From JAGZEG01 sp963930185 (GTDB taxonomy: Bacteria; Actinomycetota; Coriobacteriia; Coriobacteriales; UMGS124): a stretch of DNA of 64,000 nucleotides. Of the stretch, positions 1-7,351 are shown piece by piece. How positions within the stretch are numbered: position 1 is the first letter of the stretch; every line of letters starts with the position of its first letter. Below the pieces are notes generated by a model. That model saw only the letters and a list, made by a program, of their open reading frames with translations. It was not told the DNA's origin and ran no database searches. Made by a program: the position numbers and the translations under genes. The stretch spans positions 62,001-126,000 of the forward strand of contig CAWVLT010000074.1 in NCBI GenBank assembly GCA_963930185.1, given 5' to 3'.

Positions 1-2
1 TT

Positions 3-911
3 GTGTGCGGCGCGCAGCGAGTGATATCGCTGGAGGGCTTTCTGTCGCAAGGGGCCACTCGCCTGTTGTTCTCGGCGGGCTATGTCGTGGGCACCGCGGG
101 GTTTCTCGCCGCGTGGCGCGTGGCGAAGGGAGACGGTGGCTACTACCGCACCTACACCTCATTGCTTGCGGTGATGGCCACATGCGGTGTGTTCTCGTTC
201 ATCCAGAATTCCCTCGTCCAAACTACCCTGTACACCATCGACAACGTTGCGTTCACCATCGTGTCCATCTGCATGGTGATGATGGCGATCTCCGCGGCAG
301 AGGAGTCGCGCTACAGCCCGCTCGTGCTGGGTGGGGTGGTGTGCGGGACGATGTACTTCGCCATCCAGCTGGGGCGCATCGTGTGCAACGTGGTTACCGA
401 CCTGATGGGCATCGGCATGATGAGCGCCCTGGTGATCTCGGTTATCATCATCTACGTCCTGGCCCTCGCCGCGATAACGTCGGGCGTGTTCCTGCGGCAG
501 GTGGCGTCCGTCGGGGTGGGGGATGCCGGTGACTCTGGTGGTTCTGGCGACCTCGACGGCTCCGGACCCGCGGGCGGGGCCGCTGGTGAGGGGACCGGCG
601 GGGCCGTGGCGGCCGGGCGCGTGGGGCGGACGGTGATCAGCATCGCGAGCGTCACCGAGGGGCAGCTGCGCTCCAACCCCGTCTACCGGCGGCGGTATGG
701 CATGACCGAGCGCGAGATCGACGTGCTCGCCCTTCTGCTGGCCGGCTACAACGCCTCCGACATCGCGGGCCTGCTGGGCATCTCCGCCAACACGGTGAAG
801 ACGCACCTCAAGAACATCTACGCCAAGACGGGCGTCCACAACCGTCGCGAGCTCATCGCGCTGCTCAACGAGGTGGAGGGGCAGGGCGGCGGGCGACCGC
901 CAGTCGGCTGA
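3..911 (+). CDS. LuxR-type regulator with membrane domain (5' end outside window)
   Basis: The C-terminal 302 residues of a membrane-anchored LuxR regulator are visible. About five hydrophobic helices come first (residues ~15-170), then a Gly/Ala-rich linker (~172-205), then a GerE/LuxR helix-turn-helix (~233-290) with the conserved TEREIDVL start and the NTVKTHLKNIY recognition helix. Complete relatives in this window are 487-537 residues, so roughly 200 residues lie upstream of the window. The reading frame is open to the left edge, so the GTG at position 3 is not taken as the start. Such proteins probably sense a ligand through the membrane domain and activate a neighbouring reductase gene; that gene would be outside the window or lost. 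Confidence 0.85.
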   Translation: MCGAQRVISLEGFLSQGATRLLFSAGYVVGTAGFLAAWRVAKGDGGYYRTYTSLLAVMATCGVFSFIQNSLVQTTLYTIDNVAFTIVSICMVMMAISAAEESRYSPLVLGGVVCGTMYFAIQLGRIVCNVVTDLMGIGMMSALVISVIIIYVLALAAITSGVFLRQVASVGVGDAGDSGGSGDLDGSGPAGGAAGEGTGGAVAAGRVGRTVISIASVTEGQLRSNPVYRRRYGMTEREIDVLALLLAGYNASDIAGLLGISANTVKTHLKNIYAKTGVHNRRELIALLNEVEGQGGGRPPVG

Positions 912-966
912 GACGCGCCGGGCGCCGATGGGGCACGGTCTTGGTTGCGTGGGGCCTGCGGTGGGC

Positions 967-1383
967 TTATGCTCCTCGATGGGCCACGTATTCCTCAGGG
1001 GACTTGCGAGGTATCGGCGAGGTGCCGAACGCGTTGGTGTCGCGGGAGATGATAAGGTCGCACCCTTCGGCCTCCGCACCAGCGCGTATCATGCCGTCCT
1101 CGAAGTCTGGCTCGTCAGACGAAAGGGCCGCCGCACAGGTATTGCGGCCGAGACCCGCCACAGCGAAGGCGTCCATGAACAAGGACATCCACCGGCGTCG
1201 TGTTGTCTCGGGCATGTCTCTGCGTGCGATGAAGTAAAAGTCCTTGAGGGAGGTTGGCGAGATCACCCCCGCCACGCGTCCGTCGCATGCCATCTCGAAC
1301 AGAAGCGCCGCCGCATCCGCGCCGGGTCGATTTTTGACGGCGAGATCGAGGAGGTAGTTCGTATCAAGAAACAGCTTATCCAC
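967..1383 (-). CDS. PIN-domain toxin (VapC-like RNase)
   Basis: This is a 138-residue PIN-domain protein, the usual size for a toxin of a toxin-antitoxin pair. Conserved acidic positions of the metal-dependent RNase fold are visible: D7 in the opening FLDTN motif, D93/D96 in the DFED segment and D115 in SRDTNAF. PIN toxins cleave tRNA or other RNA when the antitoxin is removed. Its start overlaps the end of the upstream RelB-like gene by 8 bp, so the two are translationally coupled. The PIN/RelB pairing is less usual than PIN with VapB, but both domains are clear. It appears intact. Confidence 0.85.
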   Translation of the reverse strand: MDKLFLDTNYLLDLAVKNRPGADAAALLFEMACDGRVAGVISPTSLKDFYFIARRDMPETTRRRWMSLFMDAFAVAGLGRNTCAAALSSDEPDFEDGMIRAGAEAEGCDLIISRDTNAFGTSPIPRKSPEEYVAHRGA

Positions 1384-1660
1384 GTGCCTCGAGCTCCCTC
1401 TTCAGATCTTGGGGCGTCAGGGTCTCGAGAAAGTCGGATCGAGGGGTTGTCTCCCGCAGCGCTCTCATCCGCTCTATCAGGGGGCTGATCCTTGCGCTCG
1501 ACTCGTCTGTGTGTGCGCGCGGCACCTCCCCGCTTTCCGCGATGTTTTGCCAGACTATCCGGATGACGTCCGATGGCGTCATCCCTGCGCGGCGAATGTA
1601 GAATTCGGCTTTTTCTCTCACTGAGTCATCCACGCGGCTGGCGACAAGCGAACTGGGCAT
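1376..1660 (-). CDS. RelB/DinJ-type antitoxin
   Basis: A 94-residue protein whose N-terminal half has the ribbon-helix-helix pattern of RelB/DinJ antitoxins: a short strand (SLVASRVDD), then two helices ending in MTPSDVIRIVWQNIAESG. It should bind DNA as a dimer and neutralise the PIN toxin through its C-terminal half. The ATG at 1660 is preferred over an in-frame GTG three codons upstream, because an AGAGGTGG ribosome-binding site lies just before the ATG. It is the first gene of a two-gene operon and probably autoregulates at the palindrome just upstream. Confidence 0.8.
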   Translation of the reverse strand: MPSSLVASRVDDSVREKAEFYIRRAGMTPSDVIRIVWQNIAESGEVPRAHTDESSARISPLIERMRALRETTPRSDFLETLTPQDLKRELEARG

Positions 1661-1682
1661 GCGGTCCACCTCTCAATTTGAC

Positions 1683-1698
1683 TGTTAACATGATAACA
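1683..1698. promoter_or_regulatory. Palindromic candidate operator of the RelB/PIN operon
   Basis: TGTTAACATGATAACA is a palindrome matching at 7 of 8 positions, about 22 bp before the antitoxin start. Position and symmetry fit autorepression by a ribbon-helix-helix antitoxin. The assignment rests on symmetry and position only. Confidence 0.5.
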
Positions 1699-1796
1699 CC
1701 TATTCGTAGAATGCGACTATGGTAACTGGCCAACTAATTGTGCCTCGTAATACCAGTTTGGTTGGCGGGGCTTGGATCCCCTCGTTATATCGAGTC

Positions 1797-1822
1797 TGAA
1801 CTGCCTCCCATTTCTTGGACGC
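1797..1822 (+). repeat. Left terminal inverted repeat of the IS3-family element
   Basis: Begins TGAACTGCCTCCC and ends TCTTGGACGC. It matches the reverse complement of the right end at 20 of 26 positions, with identical 8-bp outer blocks. Confidence 0.85.
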
Positions 1823-1856
1823 GGAAATAGAAGTCCGAGAGATGGGAGGCTTTTCC

Positions 1857-2372
1857 ATGTCCATTGACCTGCGATGCAGGCACGACCGCCCGCTCGGGGA
1901 GCTTGCCGCCAACATGTTCGAAGGAGGGCTTGGGCGCAAATCCGTCGCCGATGCCATCGGCGTTCCGGAGGAGGCCGTGAGAAAATGGCAGCAGACGTAC
2001 CGGGCCGTGGGGAGGGGCGGCCTGCTGGGCATGGGAGAATCGCACGCGACATACGACTTCGAGACCCAGGTCGCCGCGGCGAGCGCCGTGGTCGGCGGTG
2101 GGATGGGCAAGCCCGAGGCGATGGCGCGCTTCGGGATGGCGAGCTCCTCGCCGCCGAAGCGGTGGTGCCGCCTGTACCGCGAGGGCGGCGCGGAGGCGCT
2201 GCGCCCGAAGCCCAGGGGCAGGCCGAGGGGGTCGGGCGCGAAGGCCGCGCCAAGGACCCGCGAGCGGGAGCTCGAGGAGCGCGTCCGCAGGCTCGAGGCG
2301 CAGGTGGCGTACCTAAGAAAATCGATGGCCCTGAAGGCGGAGCCGCGCTCCCGAACCGGGAGGAGGCCCTAG
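1857..2372 (+). CDS. IS3-family transposase orfA (helix-turn-helix subunit)
   Basis: A 171-residue first frame of the insertion sequence. It carries two helix-turn-helix segments (residues ~20-45 and ~75-115), a basic stretch rich in Arg/Pro/Gly, and a C-terminal leucine-zipper-like coiled coil (ERELEERVRRLEAQVAYL). This is the usual orfA plan, in which the HTH part binds the element ends. The ATG at 1857 has a GGGAGG ribosome-binding site 7 bp upstream; an in-frame ATG at 1815 has none. The frame stops at 2372, but ribosomes shifting -1 near 2315 would make the fused transposase. Confidence 0.85.
   Translation: MSIDLRCRHDRPLGELAANMFEGGLGRKSVADAIGVPEEAVRKWQQTYRAVGRGGLLGMGESHATYDFETQVAAASAVVGGGMGKPEAMARFGMASSSPPKRWCRLYREGGAEALRPKPRGRPRGSGAKAAPRTRERELEERVRRLEAQVAYLRKSMALKAEPRSRTGRRP
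2315..2321 (+). promoter_or_regulatory. Candidate -1 ribosomal frameshift site
   Basis: The heptamer A-AGA-AAA lies inside the overlap of the two transposase frames. Slipping back one base here moves the ribosome from frame 3 (orfA) to frame 2 (orfB). IS3 elements commonly use A-rich slippery sites at this place. The exact slip codon is inferred. Confidence 0.55.
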
Positions 2373-3232
2373 CGGTCGCCGGGCTTTCAGGGCAGGGGCA
2401 CGACCTCGCCGGCCTGCTCGAGGCCGCCGGCCTCGCGAGGCCCTCCTGCAAGTACGCGCTCGCGCACCCGAAGGAGCCGACCAGGCCGGAGCTGCGCGCC
2501 GGGGTCGCCGAGATCTTCGGCAGGCCCCCCAACGGCGCCGGCCGCCGGCAGGTGGCGATGGAGCTGCGCGCCGTGGACGGCGCCCGCGTGGCGGACAAGA
2601 CGGCGCTCAAGATCATGAACGAGATGGGGCTGCGCTGCGGCATACGCCGCGAGACCGACTACCACAGGCACAACTCCTACAGGGGGGAGGTCGGCGAGAC
2701 CTTCGAGAACGTCCTCGGCCGCGACTTCGCGGCGGACGGGCCGCGGCAGAAGACGGGCACCGACGTGACCGAGTTCAAGTGCGGGTTCGGCAAGGCCTGC
2801 CTCGCGCCCGTGTGCGACTTCGGCAGCAAGGAGATCGTGGCGTGGCCGGTGTCCGAGCGCCCCGACCTCGCCCAGCAGGAGGAGATGCTCGCCGTGCTCG
2901 CGGCGGCCGAGCCCGAGGGCGCGGCGCCGGTGCTGCGCTCGGACACGGGCCGGCAGTGCCAGCACGCGGCCCACGTCGGCGCGCTCGCCGAGAGCGGCTT
3001 CACCCAGAGCATGTCGCGCAGGGGCAACTGCATCGACAACGGCGCCACCGAGCAGGTCTTCGGCCACCTGAAGGACGAGTTCTTCCGGGGGCGCGACCGG
3101 GGCGACTTCGAGAGCTTCAAGCGCGACCTGGAGGCCTACATCCACCATTGGAACCACACCAGGCGCCAGGTGAAGCTAAGGGGCCTGACCCCGGTGGAGT
3201 TCCGGGAGCAGGCCCCTCGGGGGGTCGCCTAG
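2318..3232 (+). CDS. IS3-family transposase orfB (DDE integrase core)
   Basis: The second transposase frame is reached by frameshift rather than by its own start. It has an HTH_21-like segment (~2500-2680: KTALKIMNEMGLRCGIRR), then an rve-type DDE core: first Asp in GTDVTEF, second in RSDTGRQCQ, and the catalytic Glu in CIDNGATEQVFGHLKDEFF. It ends in the usual NHTRRQVKLRGLTPVEFR tail. All three acidic residues are present. The second-Asp motif reads RSDTG where many IS3 members have HSDQG, a conservative variant. The frame is complete to its stop, so the element looks functional. Confidence 0.85.
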   Translation, partial: KIDGPEGGAALPNREEALAVAGLSGQGHDLAGLLEAAGLARPSCKYALAHPKEPTRPELRAGVAEIFGRPPNGAGRRQVAMELRAVDGARVADKTALKIMNEMGLRCGIRRETDYHRHNSYRGEVGETFENVLGRDFAADGPRQKTGTDVTEFKCGFGKACLAPVCDFGSKEIVAWPVSERPDLAQQEEMLAVLAAAEPEGAAPVLRSDTGRQCQHAAHVGALAESGFTQSMSRRGNCIDNGATEQVFGHLKDEFFRGRDRGDFESFKRDLEAYIHHWNHTRRQVKLRGLTPVEFREQAPRGVA

Positions 3233-3247
3233 CGGGTATGATTTAAT

Positions 3248-3273
3248 GTGTCCAAGATTCGGGGCGCAGTTCA
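3248..3273 (-). repeat. Right terminal inverted repeat of the IS3-family element
   Basis: On the minus strand it begins TGAACTGCGCCCC and ends TCTTGGACAC, pairing with the left end at 20 of 26 positions. Confidence 0.85.
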
Positions 3274-3701
3274 AAGCGAGTCTCGCGGGGGCCCTTTATG
3301 TCCGAAATCGTGCACACTATGGCGCGCCGACATGGCGCCGGCGTGGCGCTAGGGACGGGCGCCGGCATGGCGCCGGCGTGGTGTCGGGGGCGCGGCAGCC
3401 TGCCGGCGGCGGTGGATAAAATAGGACTTGACATCAAACCCTCCCACCCTTGCCATTGTTTTCGCAGATAAATCTATCATCCCTGAGTTCCGATGTGTTG
3501 TAATGCGTGTTTGGCGAAAATGAGGTCAGCCTAGCAAGCGGGTGCGGCGCGGCGGGCATGTGGGCAGGGCGTGCGGGTGCACATGCCGCGGACACGACAC
3601 GGTACGCGGTGTGGTGCGCGGCACGTGCGTCGTCCTTTGCCATTGTCCCATCGACTCGGCATGCCTGCCGTCGCACCCATACGAAAAAAGGAGGACCTGC
3701 A
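3274..3701. other. Intergenic region upstream of flavoprotein 1
   Basis: About 430 bp with no supported gene. It holds two direct copies of the 16-mer CATGGCGCCGGCGTGG (3331-3346 and 3366-3381), a TTGACA hexamer at 3428-3433 with only a poor -10 at the right distance, and an AT-richer stretch (3440-3520) that probably carries the promoter of the flavoprotein gene. A strong AAAGGAGG ribosome-binding site at 3687-3694 precedes the ATG at 3702. Confidence 0.6.
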
Positions 3702-5534
3702 ATGGCCATGAATCTCACGAGCTCTCGTCGTTCGTTCGTCAAGGGTGCAGCCGGCGGCATGGCGGCCCTGGTCGCCGCGGGCAGCGTTCCCGCCCTGGCG
3801 CTCGCCGACGAGGCCGCCTCTGATGACGCTGCCGCCGCCTCCGGCGTGACCGACGGCACCTACAGCGCCAGCTCGCGCGGCAAGCATGCCCCCGTGACCG
3901 TAGAGGTCACCGTCTCTGGCGGCAAGATCTCCGACATCAAGATCTCCGAGCACTCCGAGATGCCCGGCATGGTCGAGTCCATCGAGAAGGACATGCTTCC
4001 GCTCATCGTCGAGCACCAGACGCTCAACGTCGACAACGTGACCGCCGCCACCGTCACCAGCTCCGCCGTTCTGCTCGCGGTTGCCGACGCGCTGGGCCAG
4101 GCCGGCTTTGACGTCGACGCCCTGTATGACGCCGACTACGCCGCTCCCGTCTACGAGGCCCCCGAGACCACCGATGCCGACGTCATCGTCATCGGCGCCG
4201 GCGGTGCTGGCATGAACGCCGCCCTCACGGCCGCGGCTGCCGGCAAGTCGGTCATCATCCTGGAGAAGCTCCCCAGCATCGGCGGCAACACCCAGGTCTC
4301 CGGCGGCGGCATGGCCGCTCCCTGCAACTGGCTGCAGCAGGAGGAGGGCATCGAGGACTCGCCCGAGCTGTTCGAGCAGGACATCATCACCGGCGGTGAC
4401 GACACCGACCAGGACCACGACCTCGTGCACGTACTGGCCTTTGGCGCCCTCGAGGCCGCCGAGTGGCTGCGTGACGAGCACGGCGTCGTCTTCGACCACC
4501 TCAACTTCTTCGGTGGCCACTCCGTCATGCGTTCGCTGGTTCCCAAGGGCGAGTCGGGCGCGCAGATCACCTGGCCGCTCAAGAACGACTGCGAGAAGGC
4601 GGGCATCCCGATCTACCGCAACATGCGTGCCACCGAGTTCGTCATGAACGACGACGGTTCCGTGGCCGCCGTCAAGGCCCAGAACCCCGCGGGTGACGAG
4701 TTCGAGTTCACCGGCAAGGCCTTCGTCCTGGCGTCGGGCGGCTTCGGCGGCAACCTCGAGATGCGCATGAAGTGGGATCCCACCCTCGACGAGAACGTCA
4801 TGTCCACCGACACCGTGGGCACCACCGGTGACGGCATCGCCATGGCCGAGGCCATTGGCGCCGGCTTCGTTGGCATGAAGTGGATCCAGACCTATCCCAC
4901 TTGCGACCCCATCACCGGCGCCCTGCTCTACATCTACGACGTGCGCCTGATGGACCGCGGCATCCTGGTGAACGAGGAGGGCAACCGCTTCGTCGAGGAG
5001 CTCGAGCGCCGCGACGTCATATCCAACGCCATCAAGGCCCAGACCGGCGCCTACGCCTACATGTTCTTTGACCAGACCGGCGTCGACGAGACCGGCCTGT
5101 TCGAGAGCCACCCTGGCGAGGTCCAGATGTGCACCGAGCTGGGCACCCTGTTCAAGGGTGACACCATCGCCGAGGTCGCCGAGGCGGCTGGCGTGGACGC
5201 CGCCGGCCTGGAGGCGTGCGTCGCCCACTGGAACGAGATGTGCGACGAGGGCGTCGACGCCGACTTCAACTATCGCTCCAACATGAACAAGTTCGAGACC
5301 GGCCCGTTCTACCTTGGCCGCTGCGTCCCGGCTGTCCACCACACCATGGGTGGCGTGCACATCACCGTCGATGCGCAGGTCGTGCGCGAGGACGGCTCCA
5401 CGTTCCCCAACCTCTTTGCTGCCGGCGAGGTCACGGGCGGTATCCATGGCACCAACCGCCTGGGCTCCGACGCCGTCGCCGACACCGCGGTGTTCGGTCG
5501 CGTGGCCGGCGCCTCCGCCGCTGATGTGGCGTAG
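3702..5534 (+). CDS. Tat-exported FMN/FAD fumarate-reductase-type flavoprotein
   Basis: A 610-residue secreted reductase. A twin-arginine signal (SRRSFVKGA, RR at 9-10) is followed by an FMN-binding domain (~50-130) with the covalent-flavin acceptor motif DNVTAAT (111-117, Thr117 the likely site for ApbE). The FAD domain starts with GAGGAG at 165-170. Residues matching the fumarate reductase active site are all present: H273 in GGHSVMR, R437 in ELERRDVIS, H547 in HHTMGG and R586 in HGTNRLG. It should therefore reduce the C=C bond of an enoate such as fumarate or a relative, outside the membrane, with electrons from a membrane donor not seen here. The start is set by AAAGGAGG. The LuxR gene downstream on the same strand is the likely regulator. 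Substrate unknown. Confidence 0.9.
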   Translation: MAMNLTSSRRSFVKGAAGGMAALVAAGSVPALALADEAASDDAAAASGVTDGTYSASSRGKHAPVTVEVTVSGGKISDIKISEHSEMPGMVESIEKDMLPLIVEHQTLNVDNVTAATVTSSAVLLAVADALGQAGFDVDALYDADYAAPVYEAPETTDADVIVIGAGGAGMNAALTAAAAGKSVIILEKLPSIGGNTQVSGGGMAAPCNWLQQEEGIEDSPELFEQDIITGGDDTDQDHDLVHVLAFGALEAAEWLRDEHGVVFDHLNFFGGHSVMRSLVPKGESGAQITWPLKNDCEKAGIPIYRNMRATEFVMNDDGSVAAVKAQNPAGDEFEFTGKAFVLASGGFGGNLEMRMKWDPTLDENVMSTDTVGTTGDGIAMAEAIGAGFVGMKWIQTYPTCDPITGALLYIYDVRLMDRGILVNEEGNRFVEELERRDVISNAIKAQTGAYAYMFFDQTGVDETGLFESHPGEVQMCTELGTLFKGDTIAEVAEAAGVDAAGLEACVAHWNEMCDEGVDADFNYRSNMNKFETGPFYLGRCVPAVHHTMGGVHITVDAQVVREDGSTFPNLFAAGEVTGGIHGTNRLGSDAVADTAVFGRVAGASAADVA

Positions 5535-5585
5535 TACGTGGCGTAGTTCCTCGGAAGCACGCACCACCTGCCGAGTCTGACAGAC

Positions 5586-5620
5586 AGGGCCCGCGCTGCC
5601 TCAACGGCCGCGCGGGCCCT
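5586..5620 (+). terminator. Hairpin terminator after flavoprotein 1
   Basis: AGGGCCCGCGC and GCGCGGGCCCT form a perfect 11-bp stem with a 13-nt loop, about 50 bp past the stop. No long T-tract follows. Confidence 0.7.
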
Positions 5621-5690
5621 CATTGCGTTTGGGCACAAAAGCGCACCCTAAACTTGTATGATATGCATGACAAGGAGGGCCCTGCGGGGC

Positions 5691-7304
5691 TTGGGGATGT
5701 TCGCGCAAAGGGGTGCCGTGCCTGCCGCTGCGATCGCCGCCCCGTCACGTCAAGCGATGGTCGACGTGCTGGGCCTGGCATGCTACATAGTGTGGAGCTT
5801 CGCCTTCTGGAACGGGCCGCTGCTTCCGACGGTCGAGGGAGGGCAGGCGGGTATGCTGCTGCTCCTGCAGGGCATCGCCACGAGCCTCGCTGCGCTTGCG
5901 ATCGCCCTGGGCTCCGGCCTGCTTGGCCCCGAAGGACGCGGCGTTCCCCTCCTGGTTGTCTTGGCCTGCATCTCCACCGGTGCCGTCGCGCTTGCCGCGC
6001 TGGGCCGGGAGGGCGGCGCCTGGACGCTCTCGGCAGTCGGCTTTGTCCTGAGCGGCGCGGGGAGCTGCCTGCGCCTGGGGTGGGAGGAGCGCATCAGCGT
6101 CCAGGGCGTGAGGTCGACATGCATCCAGATAGCCTCTGCCTATCTGTGCGGATACGTTGCCTTCGGCATTCTTGTGGTGCTGCCGCATAACGTGCTCGTG
6201 GCCGTCGTTGCCCTCCTCCCGCTCGTGTCGCTGGGGATGTTTCTTGCCTTTGGTCACGCGTCGGCCACCAGCGCCCCTGGCTCGGGAGTGGCCGGTCCCG
6301 GCGTCCGCGTGACAAGTGCCGGGGTGCGGGGCAGTTCTCACGCTGAGGGCGTGTCGGGACTTGCCGAGCACATGGGCAGGGTCCCATGGCGGCTGCTCGT
6401 CTTGGTCGCCCTCACGTACTTCTGCTATGGCGCCACCAGGACGCCCGGCGTTGCCGAGAGTGTCTCGGAGGTGACGTCACTTCTCGTGGCGGGCCTGCCC
6501 ATGATCTCGTGCTTCGCGGGCATCGTGCTGGCGTACTTCCTGTACTGTCGCCACGGGGTGCTGAGCGCCCTGTACGTGAGCATTCCACTCATCGCCGTTG
6601 CCTGCCTGCTCAACGCCCTCATGGTTCCCTATGCGGGGACGGCGGTGTTTCTGCTCTCGAACCTGGGGGCCGAGCTCATCAAGTACCTCGCGTGGTTCTT
6701 GCTCATCGACGCGATCATCAAGGACGGCGCCTCGGCGCTGCTGTGCATCGCCTTGCTGCGGTGCTTCCAGTGGGGCGGCAGCGTCCTTGGACAGGTGGCG
6801 CATGGGCTGGCCACCTCGGTGAGCGCCATCTCTATCGTCATGCTCGCCGTGCTGGTGATCGCCCTGCTCGTGGCCATGGGGACGTCGATGTTCGAGGGCG
6901 TGGGGCGCAGGGGAGCCTTGGGCGCGGGGACGCAGCAGGGGCTGGGCCGGCCTGTCCAGACGCCGGGCGACACCTCGCCCGACTCGCGTGCGTCTGTCGC
7001 CGAGGCCGGCACGGGCGAGCGCGCCTCCGTGACGAAGGGCGCCGCCGAGGCTGGTGCCGATGCCGGGAAGGGCCGCACGAGGCGCATAGAGCTCGTCGTC
7101 GAGAAATACGGCCTTTCGCCACGCGAGGCCGAGGTGCTCGCCATTTGGTCGACGGGCCGGTCGTGCGCCTACCTGGAGAAGCAGCTCTTCATCTCGCACG
7201 GCACGGCCAAGACGCACCTCACGCACATCTACGCCAAGACTCACACCGCCAACCGCGAGGAGCTTCTCGAGCTGATAGACGGGATTGAGACGCGGCCAGA
7301 GTAG
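5691..7304 (+). CDS. LuxR-type regulator with polytopic membrane domain
   Basis: About 537 residues. An N-terminal region with some ten to twelve hydrophobic helices (~20-400) precedes an Ala/Gly/Thr-rich linker and a C-terminal LuxR helix-turn-helix (~470-530: GLSPREAEVLAIWSTGRS, then GTAKTHLTHIYAKT). There is no receiver domain, so sensing is probably through the membrane part. The start is uncertain: AAGGAGG at 5672-5678 favours TTG at 5691, or ATG at 5697 with long spacing, over the ATG at 5658, which lies upstream of that site. It follows flavoprotein 1 in the same direction after a terminator, and is the best candidate for its activator. Confidence 0.85.
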   Translation: MGMFAQRGAVPAAAIAAPSRQAMVDVLGLACYIVWSFAFWNGPLLPTVEGGQAGMLLLLQGIATSLAALAIALGSGLLGPEGRGVPLLVVLACISTGAVALAALGREGGAWTLSAVGFVLSGAGSCLRLGWEERISVQGVRSTCIQIASAYLCGYVAFGILVVLPHNVLVAVVALLPLVSLGMFLAFGHASATSAPGSGVAGPGVRVTSAGVRGSSHAEGVSGLAEHMGRVPWRLLVLVALTYFCYGATRTPGVAESVSEVTSLLVAGLPMISCFAGIVLAYFLYCRHGVLSALYVSIPLIAVACLLNALMVPYAGTAVFLLSNLGAELIKYLAWFLLIDAIIKDGASALLCIALLRCFQWGGSVLGQVAHGLATSVSAISIVMLAVLVIALLVAMGTSMFEGVGRRGALGAGTQQGLGRPVQTPGDTSPDSRASVAEAGTGERASVTKGAAEAGADAGKGRTRRIELVVEKYGLSPREAEVLAIWSTGRSCAYLEKQLFISHGTAKTHLTHIYAKTHTANREELLELIDGIETRPE

Positions 7305-7351
7305 GGTGCAGAGCGATTGCTTCTGCTCCTGTGGCAGATGCTTTGCGTCTC

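Larger units (their letters stand above)
1797..3273 (+). mobile_element. Complete IS3-family insertion sequence (1477 bp)
   Basis: The element has inverted ends, a two-frame transposase (orfA and orfB) and a -1 frameshift site, the standard IS3-family layout. Both ends start TGAACTGC. Comparing 26 bp of each end gives 20 matches. No simple 3-4 bp duplication abuts both ends; instead CGAGTC abuts the left end and reappears 3 bp beyond the right end. It lies between the toxin-antitoxin operon and a flavoprotein gene and breaks no recognisable gene. Both frames look intact, so it may be active. Confidence 0.9.

Noticed and set aside
3531..5567. A 678-codon minus-strand frame opposite flavoprotein 1
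   Set aside because: Same antisense artefact. The composition follows the reverse complement of the real gene.
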